From Chloroflexota bacterium (GTDB lineage Bacteria; Chloroflexota; Dehalococcoidia; Lucifugimonadales; Lucifugimonadaceae), in contig PASL01000003.1 of NCBI GenBank assembly GCA_002712125.1, positions 17,588 to 23,168 of the forward strand: a stretch of 5,581 nt of DNA, read 5' to 3'. Positions within the stretch are counted from its first letter, which is position 1, and each line of letters starts with the position of its first letter. The notes below the pieces were generated by a model. The model was not told where the DNA came from and searched no databases. It saw nothing but the letters and a program-made list of their open reading frames with translations. Below are positions 1-5,310 of this stretch, in pieces. The position numbers and the translations under genes were made by a program.

Positions 1-4
1 TAGT

Positions 5-36
5 AATAAGCGATGCGCAATTGCGCATCGCTTATT
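5..36. terminator. Perfect 32-base palindrome, likely (bidirectional) terminator
   Basis: The arms AATAAGCGATGCGCAA and TTGCGCATCGCTTATT are exact reverse complements with no spacer. As RNA this gives a stem of about 14 pairs, GC-rich in the middle, closed by an AAUU loop. It begins 29 bases past the stop codon of the solute-binding protein gene, where a terminator is expected. On the minus strand the hairpin is preceded by AAAA and followed by a weak U stretch (TTATTACTA). On the plus strand the tail (TTATTTTAATTAA) is more T-rich, so it could also stop a rightward gene lying left of the window. The fold is plain; terminator function is inferred from position. Confidence 0.65.
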
Positions 37-65
37 TTAATTAACTTGAATTAAGCTTTTAAAGC

Positions 66-1928
66 TTATTCCATCCACATGTCATAAATCTTCAAACTAC
101 CGTCTGAATGGAATAAGACATGATCAACTGATGGTGCACCTGGCCAACCAACTGATGGACTAACGTACCATAGAGTTGGTAGGTTTGCGGATTTAACTCC
201 ACCTAGACAATTCTCCATGTATACCTTCTGAGCTTCTTTGTACAGTTTTACCTGTTCATCGTAGTCATAAGTTGCAGCAGCATCTTTTAGAAGTTGGTCC
301 AATTCCATTTGAATTGGAGCCTGGCTCCAACCACCGTTATTCCAGTATCCACCATAACCCATGTATGAATCAAAAGATCCTGATGGGTGAGGTCGTACAC
401 CGAAACCTCTTAGTGAGAATGATGCAGATTTGTCCACGAAAGTTCTTGGACCTTCTCTACCCTCACCAATGTTCATTGTTGGTTCAAAACCTACAGCCTT
501 GTAGAGTTCTAATTCAAACTCTGCTCGAGCTACATCTTCTGATTTAGAAGTAGTAGTAACACCGATTGGCTGTTCAACTAGATCAACACAACCTGCTTCA
601 CTCTGTTCAGGAGTACATGTGTATGCGGACATAGTTGTCAAAGGAAGAGTAAGTCCTTTATCAGCAGCGTATTCTTCCATAAGTGCTTTACCAGCAGCTG
701 GATCGTACGGATAAGGGAATTCACCTGGCGCAACTTCATATGCAAAAGCTGAAGCTGGCGGAATTACTGATCCCATATAAGTGTGACCTTCACCGTTAGC
801 AATAACGTCGTTCCAACCCTGTCTATCCATAGCATGCTGAGCAGCCTGTCTGACACGAATGTCATCAAATGGCTCTCTTGCAGCATTATGGTGAGACAAC
901 CTAACACCAGCGAAAGACTTAAGCTCTGTTAGGCTAGAGTCAGCTCTTAGCGCAAGGTTTGTATCAAGGGCCTTAGCATGAGATTGAATCAAATCAACCT
1001 GTCCAGTTTGAAGTGCAGCACCTCTAACCTGGAAGTCATCAATTTCTACCCATGTCCAAGAATCTAGATATGGTTTTCCTTCAGTGTGATAGTGAGGATT
1101 TGCTGAAAACTTAGTTTGAGAACCCTGTATCCACTCATCAACCATAAATGGTCCAGTAGTTGGGGCTCCAAAAGTTTTAAAGTGATCTACACCATCAGCT
1201 TCATATGCTGTTGGAGAGAATGACATTCCACCCATCATACCTAAAGCGGCAAGAATAGGAGTATATACTCTTTCGGTTACAATAGTAACTTCATATTCTC
1301 CAGTTGCAGTAACTGATTCAATAGAAGAAATCTGAGGCCTTGTGACCGCAGTATTTTCTGGATCAAGAACCCAGTTTAATGACCAAGCCTGAGACTCAGC
1401 ATTGAAAGGAGTTCCATCTGAATAATTAGTACCTTCTCTTAATTGAAATACTAAAGTTTTTCCATCTGCAGAAACATCAAATGATGTTGCCATAGACTTT
1501 TCTTTTAACCATTCTGCACCAGCACCATAAGCCATTATTGGATCACCAATAGTCATAGCCCATGCTGCACCAGCACCTGGTGTGTATTGCTGATAGAAAA
1601 CGTGGTTGTTGTTACTACCCATAGCGTAATTTAAGTTTCCGCCATATTTTCTATCTGGTGGCAATTCCACAGCAGAAGTTGATGATGAAGGCTCAGCAGC
1701 AGCCGTAGCCGCAACTTGCGCAAATCCCTTTGCAGCAGGTTTTGGTGGCAATGCTTTTGCTGCAGGAGCCGCAGCATCAGAAGCAGCAGCAGCAGCAGGA
1801 GCCTGAGGTTGAGCAGGAGCAGAAGGAGCATCTGAGCTATCCGAACTACTACAACCTAATGCGAGAACAGTTATCATAGCAGTTAGTAAAAGTGCCAACT
1901 TACTATATAAACTAATGTTTTTAAACAT
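66..1928 (-). CDS. ABC transporter solute-binding lipoprotein, family 5 (oligopeptide/dipeptide type)
   Basis: The 620-residue product should be a lipid-anchored extracytoplasmic receptor that delivers a ligand to an ABC importer. Residues 1-26 form a lipoprotein signal: Lys3 and Lys10, a hydrophobic core, then ALGC with Cys26 as lipidation site. Residues 27-92 are a low-complexity Ser/Ala/Pro linker. The family 5 periplasmic binding fold starts near YGGNLNYAM (95-103). It includes TSFDVSADGKTLVFQLREG (148-166), SDGTPFNA (170-177), TGPFMVDEW (258-266) and the family hallmark REPFDDIRVRQAAQHAMDR (351-369). The C-terminal lobe ends around residue 620, longer than typical DppA/OppA mainly because of the linker. 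ATG at 1928 is chosen over an upstream in-frame TTG at 1994 because GAGAGG lies 7 bases upstream and the signal peptide begins there. The ligand cannot be predicted: this family binds peptides, nickel, glycosides and others. No permease or ATPase gene is adjacent in the window. It has its own promoter and terminator. Confidence 0.9.
   Translation of the reverse strand: MFKNISLYSKLALLLTAMITVLALGCSSSDSSDAPSAPAQPQAPAAAAASDAAAPAAKALPPKPAAKGFAQVAATAAAEPSSSTSAVELPPDRKYGGNLNYAMGSNNNHVFYQQYTPGAGAAWAMTIGDPIMAYGAGAEWLKEKSMATSFDVSADGKTLVFQLREGTNYSDGTPFNAESQAWSLNWVLDPENTAVTRPQISSIESVTATGEYEVTIVTERVYTPILAALGMMGGMSFSPTAYEADGVDHFKTFGAPTTGPFMVDEWIQGSQTKFSANPHYHTEGKPYLDSWTWVEIDDFQVRGAALQTGQVDLIQSHAKALDTNLALRADSSLTELKSFAGVRLSHHNAAREPFDDIRVRQAAQHAMDRQGWNDVIANGEGHTYMGSVIPPASAFAYEVAPGEFPYPYDPAAGKALMEEYAADKGLTLPLTTMSAYTCTPEQSEAGCVDLVEQPIGVTTTSKSEDVARAEFELELYKAVGFEPTMNIGEGREGPRTFVDKSASFSLRGFGVRPHPSGSFDSYMGYGGYWNNGGWSQAPIQMELDQLLKDAAATYDYDEQVKLYKEAQKVYMENCLGGVKSANLPTLWYVSPSVGWPGAPSVDHVLFHSDGSLKIYDMWME
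1782..1796 (-). repeat. (GCT)5 trinucleotide run in the lipoprotein linker
   Basis: Five consecutive GCT codons encode Ala45-Ala49 of the solute-binding protein, inside the Ala/Pro linker (residues 27-92, roughly bases 1653-1850). The surrounding bases are also rich in GCA/GCT alanine codons. Such runs can gain or lose units by slippage without breaking the frame, so linker length may vary between related strains. The variability is inference. Confidence 0.6.
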
Positions 1929-1935
1929 ATAAAAA

Positions 1936-1941
1936 CCTCTC
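1936..1941 (-). promoter_or_regulatory. Shine-Dalgarno of the solute-binding protein gene
   Basis: GAGAGG on the minus strand lies 7 bases before ATG at 1928. It decides the start: the in-frame TTG at 1994 would add 22 residues in front of the lipoprotein signal and lacks a comparable site. Confidence 0.75.
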
Positions 1942-1945
1942 TTCG

Positions 1946-1960
1946 GCAATATTATATTGC
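1946..1960 (-). promoter_or_regulatory. Dyad in the 5' leader of the solute-binding protein gene
   Basis: GCAATAT and ATATTGC are exact inverted 7-base arms around one central base. The dyad sits 4 bases upstream of the Shine-Dalgarno and downstream of the predicted transcription start. It could fold as a small RNA hairpin that influences ribosome access or mRNA stability, or be an operator bound by a repressor. The symmetry is seen directly; the role is inferred. Confidence 0.4.
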
Positions 1961-1994
1961 TTGTTATTTTTATTTTTTTGACAAAAATTATCAA

Positions 1995-2023
1995 ATTATA
2001 ATTGAAAAAATTTATAACATCAA
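1995..2023 (-). promoter_or_regulatory. Sigma-70-like promoter for the solute-binding protein gene
   Basis: On the minus strand, TTGATG (2018-2023) is followed after exactly 17 bases by a consensus TATAAT (1995-2000). Transcription would start near 1988 and give a leader of about 60 bases carrying the 1946-1960 dyad and the ribosome binding site. A second TATAAT at 1951-1956 has no -35 at a suitable distance: the nearest, TTGTCA at 1979-1984, is 22 bases away. The AT-rich background makes chance matches easier, so this remains a prediction. Confidence 0.55.
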
Positions 2024-2038
2024 AAATATATACTTATC

Positions 2039-2054
2039 TTACTTAAATAAGTAA
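2039..2054. promoter_or_regulatory. 16-base dyad upstream of the -35 box
   Basis: TTACTTA and TAAGTAA are exact inverted 7-base arms separated by AA. The dyad lies 15 bases upstream of the predicted -35 box, a usual place for an activator operator. The sequence is AT-rich, so chance symmetry is possible. Confidence 0.35.
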
Positions 2055-2058
2055 TTTA

Positions 2059-2075
2059 TGAGAGGTTACCTCACA
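2059..2075. promoter_or_regulatory. GC-containing 17-base dyad in the intergenic region
   Basis: TGAGAGGT and ACCTCACA are 8-base arms around a central T, with one mismatched pair. The inner GAGGT/ACCTC arms are perfect. It stands out as the only GC-rich patch in an otherwise AT-only stretch, 4 bases from the 2039-2054 dyad and upstream of the predicted promoter. It could be a transcription factor site. No T-run follows on either strand, so it does not look like a terminator for the upstream operon. Confidence 0.4.
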
Positions 2076-2168
2076 AATCACGAAAAATCAATATAATAAA
2101 ATTAAATTAGAGTACTTGTAAATTCTTTATATATATAATTTCCAAAGATTTAAAAAAATATCTAAATT

Positions 2169-2651
2169 TTAGTTCACTACTACAGTTACTTCTGCTACAC
2201 CAACTAGTCTTTGAGTTTGATCGAAGCCTTTTATTGAAATATCTAAAAAGTTTTTTCCATTTTCATTTCTTTTTCCTACTACAGAACCAGAAAACTTTAC
2301 TAGGTCATCTACCCTAAAAGGGCCCACTCCTTTATAAGTCATGCTGCCACCGTTATAAAAACACTCTGATGGAAAAATCAACTCAATCATTTGATTTATA
2401 TAGCCCATAGTGGTTACCCCCGCATTTACTGTAGCACCAAATAATCCAGCTTTAGCGAATTCTTCGTCATTATGTATATTTTTTTGTTCTCCTCTTGGAA
2501 ATTCTTCTTCTCTTTGCCCAATATCAACAAGATTCCATTGATTTTTTTGAGGTTTATCCATAGTCTCTTGGGTTTCCTCAATTTCAAAAGAAGGAATTTC
2601 ATCGCCTATATTTATGTCATCGAACTTTGTATTTTTTGTTAAAATCGTCAT
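2169..2651 (-). CDS. MaoC-like hot-dog hydratase/dehydratase, catalytic-type subunit
   Basis: The 160-residue single hot-dog protein probably hydrates or dehydrates a CoA thioester. After an N-terminal strand region (FDDINIGDEIPSFEI, 10-24), residues 58-78 (NIHNDEEFAKAGLFGATVNAG) match the MaoC/R-hydratase helix, with His60 at the catalytic histidine position. The canonical motif is D-x-N-P-x-H. Here the preceding residues are E-Q-K-N-I, so Glu55 stands where Asp is usual and the Asn-Pro pair is absent. Residues 102-124 (GSMTYKGVGPFRVDDLVKFSG) and the last strands (GVAEVTVVV) are typical of the fold. ATG at 2651 has AGGAAA 4-9 bases upstream. It lies 15 bases after the MaoC N-terminal-type gene, so the two likely form a heteromeric enzyme equivalent to one double-hot-dog protein. 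It is the last gene of the operon, and no GC-rich terminator hairpin follows its stop. The substrate is unknown; a C5 dicarboxyl-CoA is suggested by its neighbours. Confidence 0.8.
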   Translation of the reverse strand: MTILTKNTKFDDINIGDEIPSFEIEETQETMDKPQKNQWNLVDIGQREEEFPRGEQKNIHNDEEFAKAGLFGATVNAGVTTMGYINQMIELIFPSECFYNGGSMTYKGVGPFRVDDLVKFSGSVVGKRNENGKNFLDISIKGFDQTQRLVGVAEVTVVVN

Positions 2652-2666
2652 TTTGTTTCCTATCTA

Positions 2667-3143
2667 CTAAGATAATTTCTGCCCTGCTGCATACTTGAAT
2701 ATACAGGTGTAATCAAATTCAGCAACTTTTATATCATTTTGGTTAGTAATGTGTACTCTGAAAGTAACAAACTGGTTACCTCTCTTATCGTACTTTTCTA
2801 ACACAGATGCAAAGCTAGTAATTTTATCTCCAACTTTTATTGCTTCAAACCATCTTGCAGTGCACTTAGCAAATGGAGTTTGCCTTGGATTATTAATACA
2901 TTTTTCTAGTGCGGTAAAACCAGCTGCTGCTGCAACTGAATGTCTTCGTAATTTTGCATCTGAAAAAATATTTGTTGGCATTGCTAAATCGCCTTCTTTG
3001 GCTCCATAGTACCTTGAATTTGTATTTCTTACCGCATCTGCATAAGATTCTACAGATTCGGGGGTAATTTCAACAGTAATTTGTTCGCCTGAAACCCCTT
3101 CTTCAACAACTTCCCACTCCCAACGTTTTTCATCATTTGTCAT
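2667..3143 (-). CDS. MaoC N-terminal/FAS1-like dehydratase subunit
   Basis: The 158-residue protein matches the N-terminal hot-dog domain of FAS1-like double-hot-dog dehydratases (MaoC_dehydrat_N type). Visible features are GEQITVEITPESVESYADAV (19-38), a NTNSRYYGA segment (40-48) in the place of the usual N-x-N-P-x-Y, the overhanging helix region, and the C-terminal strands from ARWFEAIKVGDKITSFASV (96-114) to AEFDYTCIFK (141-150). In two-subunit relatives such as mycobacterial HadAB this subunit mainly shapes the substrate pocket, while the partner carries the Asp/His pair. ATG at 3143 is chosen because GAGGAAGGAA (3153-3162) is 9 bases upstream; an earlier in-frame TTG at 3164 overlaps that site. 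It overlaps the CoA-transferase stop by 11 bases, suggesting translational coupling, and precedes the catalytic-type partner by 15 bases. Confidence 0.8.
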   Translation of the reverse strand: MTNDEKRWEWEVVEEGVSGEQITVEITPESVESYADAVRNTNSRYYGAKEGDLAMPTNIFSDAKLRRHSVAAAAGFTALEKCINNPRQTPFAKCTARWFEAIKVGDKITSFASVLEKYDKRGNQFVTFRVHITNQNDIKVAEFDYTCIFKYAAGQKLS

Positions 3144-4362
3144 AATAAATAGTTCCTTCCTCAAGTAATTTTTTATGTTCTTTCTCGTCTATATCAAGTT
3201 CTTTTAAAATTTCTCTAGTATGCTGGCCAAGTAAAGGAGCAGCAGTTTTTACTTCGCCAGGTGTTTCTGAAAACTTCATTGGAACACCTAGTGTTTTCAT
3301 CTTACCAATTCTAGGATGATCAACTTCTACAACCATCTCTCTTGCCTTTGTATGTGGATCTTCATCTAATATATCGGAGATAGTATTGATTGGCCCTACC
3401 GGTACTCCAATTTCCTGCATAATATCTATCCATTCATTAGAGGTTTTCTTGATAAATTCTTTTTTAAAGTACTCTGAAATCAATTTATGATTTTTTGTTC
3501 TTGCTCTATCTGTATTAAATCTTTCATCATCGATTAAATGCTCCAATCCCAGAACCTTAGCACCTCTCTCAAATAATCTACCCATATTGATTGCAACATT
3601 TACCCACTTACCATCAGAACATTTAAATGCTCTATATCCTCCAGTACCACTAGCTTGAGGTTCAGGAATTTCTCCTGATTCCCAGTACTCTGCAGCTCTC
3701 CAAGTAAGCCATGATATTGGTGTGTCCAATAATGTAGCTTCTATATGCTGACCTTTACCAGTAATATCTCGATGCCTAAGTGCTGCTAAAATACCTATAA
3801 CTCCGTACATACCAGTTCCCATATCAGTTACAGGAGTTCCCACTTTTATAGGCTCTTCTAGATCTGGTAATCCAGTTAATGTCATAAGTCCACTCATTCC
3901 TTGAGCTATTAGATCCAATCCACCTAGTTTTGCATAAGGGCTTCCTTCTCCAAATCCGGAAATCGAGCAATATATTAATTTATGATTTCTTTTATGGAGA
4001 TCTTCCCAACCAAAACCTAGTCTATCCATAACGCCAGGTCTAAAATTCTGAACAAGTATATCCGCGCTATCGACTAACTTTAAGAATATTTTTTTACCTT
4101 CTTCGGACTTCAAATTAAGTGCTAGACCACGTTTGTTTCTATTTACAATTAAAAATTTCCCATTTTCTCCTTTATAAGGAGTATCATATTCTTTTTTGTT
4201 CGCCCCTACTGGTTCAGATCCCACGTTTCTCATGTCAGCTTGACTTGGATTTTCTATTTTTATTACATCTGCACCCAAATCAGCAAGAATTAATGATGCA
4301 TATGGACCTGCAAGAGCCAACGTACAATCTATAACCTTTAATCCATTAAGTGGTTGAACCAT
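3133..4362 (-). CDS. Class III (CaiB/BaiF/formyl-CoA transferase family) CoA-transferase
   Basis: The 409-residue cytoplasmic enzyme moves CoA between carboxylic acids through an aspartyl-CoA thioester. It opens with the family pattern PLNGLKVIDCTLALAGPY (4-21) and LADLGADVIKIE (26-37). It continues with NRNKRGLALNLKSEEGK (74-90), DILVQNFRPGVMDRLG (101-116) and GTPVTDMGTGMYGVIG (175-190), where Asp180 fits the catalytic aspartate, and closes with PLLGQHTREIL (376-386). Length is normal for the family. ATG at 4362 is preferred over ATG at 4392. The family pattern starts right after it and AAGGA (4374-4378) lies upstream, whereas the longer start has no visible ribosome site. It stands 50 bases after the CitE-like lyase gene and overlaps the next gene. 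With lyase and hydratase neighbours it resembles itaconate or mesaconate CoA-transferases, but succinyl-CoA-dependent transferases for other acids cannot be excluded. Confidence 0.9.
   Translation of the reverse strand: MVQPLNGLKVIDCTLALAGPYASLILADLGADVIKIENPSQADMRNVGSEPVGANKKEYDTPYKGENGKFLIVNRNKRGLALNLKSEEGKKIFLKLVDSADILVQNFRPGVMDRLGFGWEDLHKRNHKLIYCSISGFGEGSPYAKLGGLDLIAQGMSGLMTLTGLPDLEEPIKVGTPVTDMGTGMYGVIGILAALRHRDITGKGQHIEATLLDTPISWLTWRAAEYWESGEIPEPQASGTGGYRAFKCSDGKWVNVAINMGRLFERGAKVLGLEHLIDDERFNTDRARTKNHKLISEYFKKEFIKKTSNEWIDIMQEIGVPVGPINTISDILDEDPHTKAREMVVEVDHPRIGKMKTLGVPMKFSETPGEVKTAAPLLGQHTREILKELDIDEKEHKKLLEEGTIYYDK
3153..3162 (-). promoter_or_regulatory. Strong Shine-Dalgarno inside the 3' end of the CoA-transferase gene
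   Basis: GAGGAAGGAA on the minus strand, 9 bases before ATG at 3143, lies within the last codons of the transferase. It fixes the start of the MaoC N-terminal-type gene and supports coupled translation. Confidence 0.7.
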
Positions 4363-4373
4363 ATTAACACCAT

Positions 4374-4378
4374 TCCTT
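4374..4378 (-). promoter_or_regulatory. Shine-Dalgarno deciding the CoA-transferase start
   Basis: AAGGA on the minus strand is 11 bases before ATG at 4362. The spacing is slightly long, but no comparable site precedes the alternative ATG at 4392. Confidence 0.5.
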
Positions 4379-4412
4379 ACGAGTATTTTCATTTTTATTT
4401 CTAACGAAATTA

Positions 4413-5306
4413 TTAATATTTTTCATAATCAACCCCTGCATTATCTAAGGTATTTTGTGCTCTAAGGATTACAGGCATATCTATCATCTCTCCATTTAAA
4501 GATGTAGAACCTTTACCTTTGGATTTAGCTTCATTAGCAACATTCATAATGGATAATGCTTCTTTTATTTCTTCATCAGAAGGCATAAAAATTTCTTCAA
4601 TAATTTTTGCCTGATTAGGATGTATTGAAAGTTTGCCCTTAAACCCTAATGATTTTACATGCTTTGTTTCTTTTTTTAGACCTTCATCATCCCTAAAAGC
4701 AGTAAATGGTGTATCAAGAGCATGAATATTATGAGCTCTAGCAGTGAGGGCTATCAATGATCTTGTATATATTAAGTGTGATTGACTTTCAGGTTCGTCG
4801 TTATTTTGTTTATTTATTCCCATATCAGCAGTGAAATCCTCTGCACCAAACGCTAGCCATTTGATTCTTGATGAAGCCTTGAGAATAGAATCAAGATTAT
4901 TTACTGCTTCAGCAGTTTCAATCCAAGGTAAGATTAATATTGAGTTATTTTTTATATTTTTTTTTGCTTCAATATTTGATATTAGGCTATCTAGAACTTT
5001 TATTTCTTCAGAATTTCTAATTTTACCTATAGATATTCCAATAATATTAGAGGATATAACTTTTTCTAAATCAAGCTCAGTAAAATTTGTAGAAAATGAA
5101 TTGATTCTAGGAACTATATATTTTCCTGCCTCTCGAAGCAAAGGTATATGGGATGAAACAATATCTCTGGCTTTTGATTTATCATCATATGCAACCGAAT
5201 CTTCCAAATCTGGGATAAGCCATTTTGCATCCAAAACTTTTGCTTTTTCAAGCATTTTTTCTTGATTGCCTGGAACAAATAATAATGTTGAAGGTTTAAA
5301 ATTCAT
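4413..5306 (-). CDS. CitE-like CoA-ester lyase (HpcH/HpaI aldolase/citrate lyase beta family)
   Basis: The 297-residue TIM-barrel lyase likely splits a 3-hydroxyacyl-CoA such as citramalyl-CoA or malyl-CoA into a shorter CoA ester and an oxo acid, with Mg2+. Family marks in order are STLLFVPGN (6-14), IPDLEDSVA (31-39), VPRINS with Arg67 (65-70), LPWIETAEAV with Glu130 (126-135), LAFGAEDFTADMG with metal-site Asp157 (151-163), SIHPNQ (227-232), and the C-terminal lid-like stretch ending NGEMIDMPVILRAQ (271-284). Length is usual for stand-alone CitE-like enzymes, and no other citrate lyase subunits are present. ATG at 5306 is preferred because family members start just before LLFVPG. An in-frame TTG at 5321 would add five residues and overlap the upstream gene by 11 bases; neither start has a well-spaced ribosome site. 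With ATG the gap to the upstream stop is 4 bases, so coupling is likely. The substrate is inferred from neighbours. Confidence 0.88.
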   Translation of the reverse strand: MNFKPSTLLFVPGNQEKMLEKAKVLDAKWLIPDLEDSVAYDDKSKARDIVSSHIPLLREAGKYIVPRINSFSTNFTELDLEKVISSNIIGISIGKIRNSEEIKVLDSLISNIEAKKNIKNNSILILPWIETAEAVNNLDSILKASSRIKWLAFGAEDFTADMGINKQNNDEPESQSHLIYTRSLIALTARAHNIHALDTPFTAFRDDEGLKKETKHVKSLGFKGKLSIHPNQAKIIEEIFMPSDEEIKEALSIMNVANEAKSKGKGSTSLNGEMIDMPVILRAQNTLDNAGVDYEKY

Positions 5307-5310
5307 AATA

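Noticed and set aside
53..67. Short inverted repeat AAGCTTT-T-AAAGCTT at the stop codon of the solute-binding protein gene
   Set aside because: The arms are only 7 bases and mostly A/T, overlapping the last codon. The nearby 32-base palindrome is a far better terminator candidate.
272..547. Plus-strand open frame of 91 codons
   Set aside because: It lies antisense inside the well-supported solute-binding protein gene, and its product has no recognisable domain.
1631..1831. Minus-strand Leu-rich open frame of 66 codons
   Set aside because: It is the Ala/Pro linker of the solute-binding protein read in a shifted frame, where alanine GCT/GCA repeats become leucine and glutamine codons.
2127..2138. 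TTATATATATAA palindrome after the operon
   Set aside because: It is a simple alternating AT run, expected in such AT-rich intergenic DNA. With no GC pairs it is a poor terminator.
2749..3009. Plus-strand open frame of 86 codons, and a similar one at 4119-4334
   Set aside because: Both are antisense to genes with clear family motifs and have no supporting features of their own.
4831..5265. Plus-strand open frame of 144 codons
   Set aside because: It is antisense to the CitE-like lyase, whose family motifs run through the same bases. The plus-strand product shows no domain.
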